Below are positions 50,148-60,695 of a stretch of DNA of 64,000 nucleotides, in pieces. The DNA is taken from assembly GCA_033558025.1 (NCBI GenBank), contig JAUCEF010000018.1:3782001-3846000 (forward strand), written 5' to 3'. Position 1 is the stretch's first letter, and every line of letters starts with the position of its first letter. Below the pieces are notes generated by a model. That model had not been told where the DNA came from. It saw nothing but the letters and a program-made list of their open reading frames with translations, and did not search any database. The DNA is from Phytophthora sp. 'mugwort'. Taxonomy: Eukaryota > Oomycota > Peronosporomycetes > Peronosporales > Peronosporaceae. The translations under genes were made by a program, and so were the position numbers.

Positions 50148-51212
50148 ATGCGAGATGCTTGGGTTTACGTCGTGTTGCTTGCAGGTTCATGCGTCGCCCG
50201 ATTATTGAGTGCTACTTCGATTAAGGTGGGGTGATTTTGCAGCTCAGAATCTGGCCATCACTGCTAACGTTTGTTTTGCTAGACCACGTACGGAATTTAT
50301 GGTGCCATCCAGTCTCTCGACACGCCAACAACTGTGACGGCACTCCTTCAGCAATGTTACGGAGGATTTGTACTCAACGGTTGCAAGGACCTGAATGCCA
50401 CTGCCGGGTTCCACAAGGCCTATGCCTTCGAGACGCAGTTTACAGACCCAAGTTTAATGAATCGGCAGTATTGTTTGCAGTGCTGCACGAACCCTGTGCC
50501 AATTACTACAGGAGCTGACGAGACGTGGAATTTATCGTGTCCACTCAACGACCTTCAGCGACTTAGCGTGAGCAAAGACCGAAGGACCTACCGCTTTGCA
50601 CGACGTAATACGCTCAACGATGGAACAATCATTGAGTGCCCCATGCCTACGCGTAACTTGTCGACGTACTTGAGTGGATACAAGTTGGAACTTGTTGTTA
50701 TTGAGCGCTCATCGAATTTCGGAACTGAATTCTGGCGCAGTGTAGTGGAGTGCTCAGTGACGATTACTGAAAGCGAATACCCACCTGATACTTTCAGTGA
50801 GGTACTTCATCTACGTTCGATTCCAACTGAACAAGAACGCCCCACAGCTTGGGTTGTGCCGACGGTACTTGTATGTCTTGGGGCGGCAGGTATAATGGCT
50901 ATTCCGATATATAAAGGCAAGTTTAGAGGACAGCGGTGTGCGCACTGCGGCTCATGGATGGTCGTGGTCGATAGCATGTGCTCGATTTGCATTTTCATCA
51001 GCTGTAATATTCACCCGCCACCAGCCAAGATATATGTCACAAACGGCAAACCATTCACGCACAGTGTTGCCCAGCCGGACAAATTAGAACCTACCAGTAA
51101 GGGGGTATCAAAAACCAGTAAGGCGGCCTCAAAAACATGGCAAAAGTTTATGCATTCGACCAAGGCGAAGCTCAGCAAGCAAGCCGACTCGAATGCAACG
51201 ACGTTGGCGTGA
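50148..51212 (+). CDS. Type I membrane protein with cytosolic CxxC pair, uncharacterised
   Basis: Two exons, 50148-50225 and 50283-51212, give 335 residues. The N-terminus is a signal peptide (VYVVLLAGSCVARLLSA). A ~220-residue ectodomain follows, with about ten cysteines (for example QYCLQCC) and N-glycosylation sites in NATA, NLSC and NLST. One membrane span lies at about 235-257 (WVVPTVLVCLGAAGIMAIPI). Just inside the membrane is CAHCGSWMVVVDSMCSIC, a CX2C-X10-CX2C pair suited to zinc. The tail is basic and Ser/Lys-rich. I know of no named family. The layout (secreted Cys-rich domain, one span, small cytosolic zinc knuckle) recurs in oomycete membrane proteins of unknown role. The gene converges on SDS22, 64 bp away. 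Confidence 0.75.
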
Positions 51213-51276
51213 TATCAAGTTCCCGTTGCACTGTTTACCGGCATTAAACTCCTCACCTGCGGCATCAACTTACGAC

Positions 51277-52411
51277 TTACGTGCGTCCTCTCCTGGCCTT
51301 CGTCGTCGGCGTAGCATCGATCTGGTCGAGCTCCGGCAACAGTTCCTCTAGCTTCTTTCGATATTCGAAGTCGTGAGCGAGTGGGTTGCGTTCCAGGTAA
51401 AGCGTGCGCAGTCCTGCCAGCGGCACCAAGTGCTCCACGTCAGCATAATGCGCGATCTGGTTGTCGTTCAGCCAAAGATCCTCCAACTGCGTCAGAGGTG
51501 TCAAGGTGGCCGGGATATTCGTGATGCGGTTTCCACCGAGATCCATCGTAGTCAAGTTGGTCTGTACAGACACAATCACAACGAAAAGAAAATGTAAGCA
51601 ACACCTCAGATGCGTTAAAACTCATGACATACTTTCGTACCAAGTGCTCCACGTTCTCTATCATCTCAATGCCGTTGTGACTGAGATACAACTCCTCCAA
51701 CTCCAAGTTGTTTGCAAAGCCCGTAATCTTTACAACGCGGTTGCTCTGCACACTGATGATCTTCAGCTTGGTGAGCTTCTCCAGTCCCTGAATGGTTGTG
51801 ATTTTATTCTTGCCCAGCCAAAGCTCCTCCAGTTTCGTCAGTCCATCCAGGCCTTCAATCGTCCTCAATCTGTTCGCACCTATATCCAATTTCCTCAATG
51901 TCGTCAGATTTTCAATACCCGCGATCTTCTTGAGCTTGTTGTTGGCCACGTATAGCTCCTCCAACTTCGTCAGATGACTAAGGTCCGGGATCACGCGGAT
52001 CTCGTTGAATGACAGGTCCAGCACCTTGAGGTTCACGAGGTTCTGTACGCCTTCAAGCGTCTGGATCTGGTTGTCGTACAGCTCCAGATGCTGCAGTTGG
52101 ACCAGCGGCGCTACGCTCGCCATGGACCTCAGCAGGTTGGAGCGCACATGCAGCTTCATTAGGTTTGGCAGGGTCTCCAGCCCGTCCAGATGCGTGACCT
52201 TCACTCCGGCCGTGCCCACGTAATAGAGCTCGCCGTCCTCCACGTCGCTGAGGTCCACACAGCTCGAGAGCGCCACAACTTCTCGCTCTTCCCCTTCTTT
52301 CTCCTCTTCGTGCCTCTCGGCTTCCTGCCGCTTCTGCGCGCGCTCATCCATCGCCACCTGCAGCGCATCCGTATTCACGCGCTTTGGCTCGACGTTGCTT
52401 TCGTGCGTCAT
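51277..52411 (-). CDS. SDS22-like protein phosphatase 1 regulatory subunit (PPP1R7)
   Basis: Two reverse exons, 52411-51641 and 51561-51277, give 351 residues (human PPP1R7 360). After an acidic, Glu-rich N-terminus come eleven or so leucine-rich repeats of the SDS22 type, each about 22 residues: LVNLKVLDLSFNEIRVIPDL, LTKLEELYVANNKLKKIAGI, LTTLRKLDIGANRLRTIEGL, LTKLKIISVQSNRVVKITGF and so on. They end with a C-terminal cap (FEYRKKLEELLPELDQIDAT). SDS22 holds and delivers the PP1 catalytic subunit in nucleus and cytosol. The start lies 149 bp from the start of the divergent DIX-like gene at 52561, implying a shared promoter. Confidence 0.93.
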
Positions 52412-52560
52412 TACCGCTGCTCGTTCAACTATGTCTCATGTTCTTCAGGCGGGGGACTTTCAATATAGAAACTTGCTAACCCGTTAAGAAATGATTTAGA
52501 AATGAAAGTCCCAGGCATCTAAGAACGACCGACGTAACAGCTCGATTTCTGGCGGAGACC
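52412..52560. promoter_or_regulatory. 149-bp bidirectional promoter between SDS22 and DIX-like gene
   Basis: The two ATGs (52411 reverse, 52561 forward) are separated by only 149 bp, so both promoters and 5' leaders must fit here. No TATA-like or oomycete Inr element could be assigned with confidence. Confidence 0.6.
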
Positions 52561-53828
52561 ATGGAGGGGATGCTCAACTACTTCGTGCCCGAGGACGGAG
52601 ACTCATCCGACCACCTGAACGTGGTGCCGCTTCCGCGGGTCGACCAGTTGCGTCTGCAGCACGTCAAGAAGGTGCGGGCTCTGCTGTAGTCCTTACGCTA
52701 AGGAAACCTTCGACGACTAACTTTCTTACTGTGTGTACAGAGTTTCCCGCTGCCTGGCCAGTTCCACTTCCGCTTCAAGACGGCTTTCGAGGGCACTTAC
52801 GGTACGGGATCGGGGCTGTAAACTGACACTTGAAAAGCAACTGGACTAATGGTGCTTTTTGCGATAGTATGGCTGGACGTGGTGAACGACGCGGACCCCG
52901 TGCCGGACTTCAATGGGCTGGTTATTTGCAAGATCTCCCGAGTACAGCGAGAGAACTCGACTCGCCCAGCGGAACGGACGGAGACTCCAAAGGTGCAAGT
53001 GGAGGCGCCCGACCTCATTGAGACGTCGGAGCCCCCGCTATCTCCCGGTACGGAGAAGGCTTGACTGTTGTTGCTGTGTGGAGAGGGGTCTTAAGCTGCT
53101 TTTAACTAATCTGTTAATGTGTTGCATTTGCAACAGCCAAGCGGGAGGAGCCACAAGTTGCGCAAAAAACCTTTAACAACGATCTGGTTGGCCTGGTGGG
53201 TGAAGCTGCTTATGCGGCGATAGAGGTATATCTAAGATTAAAACTTACACATGATTGTGAATTTTTGTACTTCTACAGATGGCGGACCCGGTGCCTTCGC
53301 CTACTCCCATGGCCCCTTCCGCTCCTTCGCCAGCCGCATCAGTGCGATTTGTGTTCTATTGTTGTCTTGGACCTTTTTATTGTGGGCTAACTTCTCAACG
53401 AAATTGGTTGTTGCAATTTCGACCAGCAGAGCTCCGCTCCACCTCAAGCAGCCCGTGACCCATTCGACGTATTCGCAGGCAGCAGTTCGGCCCCCATGCG
53501 GCCTACGCCGATCTCAGCCAACATTGGCGCGAGCAACGGACCTCGGGGCCTGTCGCCGACTACAATGGGAAACCATGGCGGAGCTTACGGTGCGCAGGGA
53601 GGTTTCAACCCCATGGGATCCGGTGGTCCGTCGCCGATGGCTCCTCGAGGTCCTAGCGGCATGAACATCAGCCAGATGCATATTGGCATGGGCCAGCCAC
53701 AGGCCGGCATGCAACAGCAGCATCAGCAGCAGCAGCAACAGCAGAATAGCTTCCAGGGTCTTCAATGGCAGGGCATGGGGCAGCAGCAGCAATCTCAGCA
53801 ACAGCGGAATCCCAACCAGAGGTGGTAG
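52561..53828 (+). CDS. Small DIX-like domain protein with Gln/Met-rich tail
   Basis: Six exons (52561-52671, 52741-52801, 52868-53047, 53137-53225, 53279-53341, 53427-53828) join in frame to 301 residues. The first ~85 residues have the pattern of a DIX domain (the head-to-tail polymerising module of Axin and Dishevelled). MLNYFVPEDGDS is the first strand, PLPGQFHFRFKTAFEGTYVW resembles the DIX 'G.Y.F.FK' hairpin, and DVVNDADPVPDFNGLVICKI resembles '.ev.dd...lP.f.g.I..Kv'. A linker (EAPDLIETSEPPLSPA) and ARDPFDVFAG follow; the DPF fits an AP-2 appendage-binding motif. The tail from about residue 170 is Gly/Pro/Met then Gln-rich (QQQHQQQQQQQNSFQ). The DIX call is by pattern and is not proven. 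Confidence 0.65.
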
Positions 53829-54189
53829 GTAACCAAGTCACCAGCGGAGCACACAACTCGTAACACCGAGAGCAGCATGTCGAAGAAGTCCCATCCTCGG
53901 ATAACAAGCTGGACAATGTGCAGAGCTCCAGATACAAATATATTGACAAACTTCCTTAAGATAGCATCGCACTGATAGCTTTACGCCGTAAATCATTCTA
54001 CGGTTATGTCTCGACGAAAAGAGCTCTAAAGCCGTTTATTCGTACTTAAGCTACATCACACACATTTCACAACCTATTCGCTGGTCAAACCGAACATCTC
54101 TCCTACATGCGCATGTATCTTGAAGGGTTCCTCAACAGTCTCCTCCTAGCTCCGGTCGATCGCCTCGATCCGATCGAGTCTGCACCGCC

Positions 54190-55651
54190 ATGTCGAGCGA
54201 GCCGTCCCGCTATGGCCCGGACTTTCACTGCGTCACCGTGTCGCGAGATGTATTTGAAGTCCGCTCGCACTACGTGAACCTGCGCCCCGTGGGCGGCGGC
54301 TCCTACGGCATCGTCTGCTCCGCTGAAGATACGGTACCAGTGCATTAAAAACCTATAGTCCCGCTACCTGTAGCAATCCCAAACTTCGGATCTCATTATT
54401 ATAATATTGTTGTGTGATTCTGCAGCTCCGGGGCCGCAAAGTGGCCATCAAGAAGATCACCGACGTATTTGACGACCTCACGGACGCCAAGCGCATCTTG
54501 CGTGAGATGAAGCTGCTTCGACACCTCGGGGTGCACGAAAACATCATCAACGTAGGCTGTCGTGCAGTTCTTAGTCCCCCCGCTTAGTAATGGTTACAGG
54601 AGGTTGCAAATTAACAGGGGATTTTGTGACTTTTCATTTTTTTCAGATTCTGGACGTGATTTTGGTCCCGCCAAACGTCATGGATTTCCATGACATCTAC
54701 ATCGTCACGGATCTCATGGAAAGCGACTTGGAACGGATCATCAGCTCGTCGCAACCCCTTTCGGACGCACACTTCCAGTACTTTTTGTACCAGATCTTGC
54801 GCGGTATGAAGTTCGTGCACTCCGGAAATGTGCTGCATCGTGACCTCAAACCGTCGAATCTGCTCGTGAACTCCAACTGCGACTTGTCCATTTGTGATTT
54901 TGGATTGGCGCGAGGAGTGGAGACAGCGCATAATGAAGACCTCACCGAGTACGTCGTCACGCGTTGGTACCGAGCACCGGAGCTGCTCACAGATTGCCAG
55001 AACTACAACGACGCAGTGGACGTCTGGGCAATCGGATGCATTTTCGCCGAAATGCTACGTCGTCGACCATTCTTCACCGGACGAGACCCGTCGGATCAAC
55101 TACACATGATCATCCGTGTACTAGGATCGCCTACTGAAGAGGAAATGGCCTTCGTTCCTCATGAAGCTGCGAAACGAGCCATCTTGCAGCATGGATTTTA
55201 CCCAAAGGTATGTGAGGTTTCCGCTTAAAAATGTTGGGGGCATCTGCTAATCGATTGCCGACTTTCCACGTATTCATTAGCGGCCGTTGATGGAGTTTTT
55301 CCCTGATGCCAACCCCCTAGCGGTGGACTTGCTCTCTCAGATGCTCAAGTTCAATCCAGCTGAGCGTATTTCTGTCGTACAGGCACTGGCACATCCGTAC
55401 CTCGCGCAGCTTCAGAACCCCGTACGAGCTGCTGTTATTCTACTTAGGGAGGAAGTTGCATTCATGACTGACTTGTGTGATGCAATCGTAAACTCCAGGC
55501 CGATGAGCCAGTGTGTGCCGAACCCTTCAACTTCGACTTCGAGCGTGAATCACTGGACTTGGGCGTTGAGATGCCCAAGGAGGAGCTGCAGCGGTTGGTC
55601 TTCCAGGAGTGCATGTCGATCCACCAGTTAGAAGCGCACCATATGCAGTAA
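54190..55651 (+). CDS. ERK-type MAP kinase (TEY)
   Basis: Five exons (54190-54333, 54426-54551, 54647-55207, 55281-55421, 55499-55651) join in frame to 374 residues. All MAPK motifs are present: GGGSYGIV glycine loop, VAIKK (ATP lysine), [10 protein letters not shown] catalytic loop, [10 protein letters not shown] (DFG), an activation loop with TEY ([16 protein letters not shown]) and the MAPK insert region [10 protein letters not shown]. The C-terminal extension ([20 protein letters not shown]) contains the common-docking-type acidic segment. TEY puts it with the ERK/plant-like group, not p38/JNK (TGY/TPY). It acts in cytosol and nucleus downstream of a MAPKK, and substrates cannot be inferred. 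The exon 4 donor at 55422 (gtacga) was chosen over other GTs because it keeps the frame. Confidence 0.92.
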
Positions 55652-57025
55652 GACGGGTCGACCGACTGACTCCTGTATTGCCGAACGAAGGCTCAGCTAC
55701 GAATGGAGATCACAATATCAGCGGGTGCAGCTTCCTGATGTGCTCAACAAATAGCCCCACTATGTACTTCATGTATTCATTAAGGCCACCGGTTAAAGCT
55801 ACTCCGAAGTGCTAGGCTCTCCTTACATTGCAAGCAATTGTCCGTGCAATACCAGCGGCATATCCTGTCGGACAGGTTATACTCGGGTTCGTGGGCAGCG
55901 TCTCGATCAGGAACGACAAACAGTGAAAAACTGCAGTGGTCCCAGGGCTGTTGGCTTTTGGGCACCGTTTTTTTTTCATTAGCAAGCAGCGCAGCCAAGA
56001 AGGCAGATCCGGCCGAATGGCCCCACTGGACTTGCTTGTCTCCGCAGCGAGAGGCAGCCGAACAATTGGCCCAGGTCGAGGTTCGACTCGAACCGCTTGA
56101 GATCATCCATCGCTTGCAGCGCAAGCTACGCATTGGCCGGGCCTCTTAACGATGGATTGGCTGGGTCTCTTAAACGGCATTGGCCGGCCCTCTTAACATG
56201 GCGCTGTGTAACAAGTAGTGCCTTTAACGATATCACAAACGGGGGTTGCAGCGCATTGGAGGCAGCGATCGTGGCTTCATCATTGAAATGGACGTGACGG
56301 ATCCATCATCGACGACTTTGGTGGCTTTGCCCTGCCTCAGGGCCGCTGAGCTGGCTAATACTACATGTAGCCATCGGACCAGGCAAACTATTCTTCTAAG
56401 AACACGGGAGAAATCCTGCCGGAGAACAGCCCGGTTAGGAGCACGCCATTCCCGCCATCATTTCGTCCGAGGTGGTCAGGAAGTAGTCAAGTCGTCTGAG
56501 ACCCCTGTCTGACTCAGCGTAGTGTAGTTTCTATGCGGCGTTAGAGACCGTGATCTTGGTTGCGGCTCGAGTCGAGCCGAGCCTCGACGATGCCTTCAAT
56601 GCTGGTCACCTTAATACGATACACTCTCATCGCAGCGGTGGTGGATACATGTAAATTTGTACCGTAGCAGTACTTCATCTCATACTGCTTCAGCACCGTT
56701 GCCATTGCCTTTCGGTACTTGTTCGCGATCGATGCACCGAAAGTGCTCGATAAACATGTACAGTACATGTATTCGCATCCACTTGACATCACGTCGGACA
56801 TGTCGCCCATGACTATGTTGTACGACCACCGAGGAAGGTTAGCCATATGATACTCTAGTATAGTATCTGTACCATGACTACACTTGGGAAAGCAAGATGG
56901 TGGATATAGACACTTGGCGATCGCCTATGTGTACACTTAGGTTTAATGTCAACGTGCATCTCTGCGGCTCGACGCGCTTGCTTGTCATCACCCACTGGGT
57001 GCTGGCAGCCTCTCGATACTTCTTC
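55652..57025. other. Intergenic, no gene supported
   Basis: Reverse frames at 55780-56133 (with WYCTDNCLQC) and 56541-56846 (MANLPRWSYNIVMGDMSDVM...) are open, but without a family, splice structure or relatives I recognise. They may be transposon remains. Confidence 0.4.
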
Positions 57026-58546
57026 CTAACTTACTAAACTCGAGCCCGATGTGGCGTACATAGAGTTGGCGTGCGACCGGCACAAACCTTTCTTCTTGAC
57101 ATGCTTGGTGCAGTCGGGCACGCGACACTTGCGCTTGCCGCCGTGTGCCGTGCACAGGTCCTGACGTACGACGCCCTTCTGACAGCCTTTAACACTGCAG
57201 CGCCGGCCCCCGCCGTGGCGGATGCACAGCCCCATGCTGCGCTGGATGTTGGAGCACCCGGCGGCGCGGCAGATGCGGCCGCCGCCGTGAGCCACGCACA
57301 GCCCCTTGCTCTGCGCGCCGCGTGTACAGCCCTTGCGTTGACACCGGCGGCCTCCACCGTGGCTGATGCAGAGTCCACGCGTGACTGCGTTGCTGGCGCA
57401 CTGAGGAAAGGCACACAACTTCTTCTCGCGCTTGGCTTCGTGCTGCATAAGATCTGCCTGAGGCGAGTCAGAGATGCGCATGGAGCGACCAGCTTGCTCT
57501 AGCTGATGCATGGAGTCGGCCGAGTCGGCCGAGTCGGCCAGCGAGCTTAAAGAACTACGGCACGGACGGTCGAGCCACTGCGTCAGGTCGATGGCCTCGG
57601 CAGCCGTGCGCTTAAGGTGGCGCATGAGGGTTGGCGCGTCCATGGAGCTGCTTCGCTCCAACCGGTTGGGCTCAAACTCATCCTCCACCGACGACAAGCC
57701 ATGCGGCAGACTGCCGCGTAGCGTGTCGGCGTCACTGCTGCATGACTGCGTGCGGATGTAGTTCTGTGGCTCAATGGCAGGTCTCCAGCCCTGCTCAACT
57801 GGGGGATGCGACATGATCTCGGGCGGCGTAGTGGGGTTGGATCCGATCGCGCCCTGGTTCGAGTCGGACGGACACGATGCCGCGCGCATGTAGCGGAATG
57901 GCTGGCACAGATCGGCAATGGACATGGCGTGGTGCGTCGACTCCTGGTGCTGCCGCTTGAGCGGCGGTATAGGCGACGAGCAGCTCTCAGAGAAGCTGCC
58001 GGATCGCTGGATAAAGTTGCCGGTGCTCTGACCGAAGGTCGACAGACTGGGACGGCCGACCTCCTGGTCCTCCGGGTTGGAGAACGGGGATGGCCCCGCC
58101 CACTTCTGGGGTGAGAGTGGCGGCGTCCCGATACTCGGCAGCCGGAAGGACGGCGAGCCAACGGTGCTTGCGCGCGGGCTGTCGAAGTTGAAGGCACCGC
58201 CTTCACGGGGCATGCCGCCATAGACGGTACTAGGCGGCGATGTGGTGCGCTCGGGGCTGCGCACGTTGAGCTTTGGGATGTAGCCGAGCGTCTGCTTGGC
58301 CATGAATCGCGTGAGTTGGTTATGGTGGTTGAGCGGCGCCAGCGCGCAGCTGGGCAGGCCAGTCGTGGACGAAGGCGGTGAATGCTGCAGCTGCGGTGCG
58401 GCGTGCGGCTCGTCGCTGCCAGCGCAGTTCACATCCGCGAAGTCGGGCTTGCCGTCCATTGCTGGCTCATGGTCGGGCTCCCACTGGCGACAGCTGTGCT
58501 GGCCGTTGTTGCTCACGTTCTCACTCATGTGGTCAGCCAGGCCCAT
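57026..58546 (-). CDS. Tandem GLC..HGGG zinc-repeat protein (WRKY19-like)
   Basis: A single reverse frame of about 506 residues from the ATG at 58546. The frame stays open upstream through a TTG at 58558 to a possible splice acceptor near 58690, so a 5' exon is not excluded. The first ~370 residues are Ser/Pro-rich and disordered (SPERTTSPPS, FRLPSIGTPPLSPQ). From about residue 380 five tandem ~24-residue units read C..x.C...A...GLC..HGGGRRC: CAFPQCASNAVTRGLCISHG, RKGCTRGAQSKGLCVAHGGG, RAAGCSNIQRSMGLCIRHGG, VKGCQKGVVRQDLCTAHGGK and PDCTKHVKKKGLCRSHA. Such repeats are found in proteins annotated 'WRKY19-like zinc finger' in oomycetes and other protists; each unit probably binds one zinc. DNA binding is a guess; there is no WRKY motif. 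Confidence 0.8.
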   Translation of the reverse strand: MGLADHMSENVSNNGQHSCRQWEPDHEPAMDGKPDFADVNCAGSDEPHAAPQLQHSPPSSTTGLPSCALAPLNHHNQLTRFMAKQTLGYIPKLNVRSPERTTSPPSTVYGGMPREGGAFNFDSPRASTVGSPSFRLPSIGTPPLSPQKWAGPSPFSNPEDQEVGRPSLSTFGQSTGNFIQRSGSFSESCSSPIPPLKRQHQESTHHAMSIADLCQPFRYMRAASCPSDSNQGAIGSNPTTPPEIMSHPPVEQGWRPAIEPQNYIRTQSCSSDADTLRGSLPHGLSSVEDEFEPNRLERSSSMDAPTLMRHLKRTAAEAIDLTQWLDRPCRSSLSSLADSADSADSMHQLEQAGRSMRISDSPQADLMQHEAKREKKLCAFPQCASNAVTRGLCISHGGGRRCQRKGCTRGAQSKGLCVAHGGGRICRAAGCSNIQRSMGLCIRHGGGRRCSVKGCQKGVVRQDLCTAHGGKRKCRVPDCTKHVKKKGLCRSHANSMYATSGSSLVS

Positions 58547-58699
58547 CGAATAGTTCAAAATGCTTCCGCGCGACGGTCGGACGGCTTGGTGTCTTGGTCT
58601 TGGATTGTCGACTGCGCTGCGGTGTCGACGCTGCCGAAGCCGGAATGAGGACTGTGCTACGGCCTTTCGGCGTGCTTGGTATCCTGCAAGAGGGAGAAT

Positions 58700-60625
58700 G
58701 AAACGCCGCTCCGCTCAGCGCGCGACCAAGACGGAAAAAATATGGAAGAGCTGCTGGACGCTCGGGCTGGCGTAAGTTTCTGGCCGCCGCAGATGAGCCG
58801 CTCGGGGATAGCTGAGACTACGGGCCACGACGGAGACAGGCCCGAGGGAACCCACTCCAGCCTGGAGTCTTGGCAGCGACGGCAGTGCCACCATCGTCGA
58901 CGCAGTGGACAGTAAAACCGCAGTGCGAGTCCCCATTGACGCTGCGAGTCCCCATTGACGACGAGGACGAAGGCGGTGGCGGCAATATTTTGCCGCCGCG
59001 CGCCTGTCGAGTTTCGATTGCGTCGGCGGCGCGCCGTCAAGGACGCGCGCTATGATACGTATGCGTTTTTCGGTGAAGCGTTGCCGGCTGATGCGTGGAG
59101 CGGCCCCCCAGAAAACGGGCGGAGCTGTGCGGATGGAAGGCGGCTGTGCTCGAGCAAGGCAGAGTTGCGGCGAGAAGGCGGGCGAATTTGCTTCGATTTT
59201 GCGTAAAGATGGTGTTTCATGTACCTCGCTCGACTTCAACTGTCGAGGTCCAGGCAGAGGATATCTCCAGTGGAGATATCCTCTCACCGATTTATAAGCT
59301 ACTGGTTGTTCAGTTCGCCGTAAGGATTTCCACGACGAGATCGCGCTTGGCAAGACTCACGCTAGACGCCGAGACCAAAACAGTGTTTGGTAAACAGACA
59401 CCCGCTGGACAATTCTCAAGTTGACCTGATGCACGCGTGTACCACCAAGGTCTCAACTGCGCTAGACTAGCGGCTAGTCGACCCTCATTGACACGTTGGC
59501 TCCGAATGGCACTGTCGACAGCCCATCAGGAATGCGCCATAGTCCGCAACGGCAAAGGAAGAGGGTGCAAGCTGCCTGGTAGATGTGCGGTCACAGCGCA
59601 TTCATTGGCGGCGGTTCACACCCACGACCGCTTCGGTAGCCACAGGCTGTGGCTGTGACTGACAGCCACTAGCCGCTTGGGCGCACGCGGCTGCGGATGA
59701 CTCAAGACAAAGCGCCACCTGTGTAATCGCGGCGGCTAAGCACCACATCAATTGTAGCTTCAGTCCGATGCCTTCATGCGGAGAAAAGGGGGCTCGCCGC
59801 CATCCTCGGCGATACCTTTCGATGTGTCAAGCGCGTGTGGCGGGTACGCGCACATTGTCGATTGGGATTCCATCGCTGTTTGAAGCTCGGAACAACTTCA
59901 ACCGGGTCCATCCGTGGCATTGTTCAGCGGCAGACAAAAGTGTAGGCTCCGAAACGCTGGAGGCGTGGCGCTGCCACCGCAATTCTGGATGGCTTGCTGA
60001 GCAATCCAATCAGTGGAAAACGCTCGGCAGTTCAACTCGAAATTCGAGCGATCTGATTCCTCTGGTAGAGCAGCGTTAAAATGCAGCGCAAACGCCCGCA
60101 TATGAACACTGCGTCTCAGCGCGTTGCCGTATCGGGGCTGAGCCTTGCCATCACGCGCGGTCAGGCGAAATGGAGCGGTGATGTCGCTCAGACAAATAGC
60201 TCGAGCTTCTCTGTGGCAGGCTGACTCGTGCTGCTACACCCACGCGGCATTAAGCCATTCGACGGTTCTCAAGTAACGTTCATCACCGCGATAGCGACTT
60301 GCGTGGAGCACTAAAAACATTCGCTTCCAGTTCGGGGGTGTTTCAGCACTGCGCGCACCATGCCGTATTTACTGCCGATTGGCCGGCAGTTCGTGGCGCC
60401 TGGCGCCAACGGATAATTGTTCAGATCTGGCTAGGCTTCGAACCGTGCCGAAACTGCTGGGTTGGAGTGGCTGTTGTGTGCTCCTGGATACATTGGTCGC
60501 GGTGTAGGAGGTGTCCGACAGAGGCTGCGACGTGGCAGGCAACTCGATCGCGCATCTGAGTCTGTTGCGATACAGATGATACATACGCGAAGTAGACAAG
60601 TTGCCGCTACAACTTGCCAGAAGTT
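58700..60625. other. Intergenic; no gene recognised
   Basis: GC-rich until about 59200 with dense overlapping frames, but none carries a domain. A perfect 29-nt palindrome (59256-59284) lies in this region. Open frames at 59437-59658 and 59768-60079 are featureless. Confidence 0.4.
59256..59284. repeat. Perfect 29-nt palindrome
   Basis: agaggatatctcca, a single g, then tggagatatcctct. The two 14-nt arms are exact reverse complements. A shorter hairpin ctcgac ... gtcgag lies about 15 bp upstream. Confidence 0.95.
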
Positions 60626-60628
60626 CTC

Positions 60629-60695
60629 TGAAATTTATTATGTACCAGGGATATCACTTCCCGCGCACATTTTATATATGATTATAAACGACACC
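60629..60695. repeat. Dispersed repeat, copy 2
   Basis: Same-orientation relative of 32810-32885. Both run ttctctgaa, a ~20-nt variable piece, a cgcgcaca core and an AT-rich tatatgat-like end. Confidence 0.5.

Noticed and set aside
55780..56133. Reverse open frame with WYCTDNCLQC
   Set aside because: No splice partner, start context or recognised family; composition is compatible with chance or transposon debris.
56541..56846. 101-codon reverse frame
   Set aside because: No signal peptide, domain or repeat; it could not be joined to other exons.
57034..57502. Long open frames on both strands overlapping the zinc repeats
   Set aside because: High GC content keeps other frames open; only the frame with CX..C..HGGG units shows a repeat with conserved spacing.
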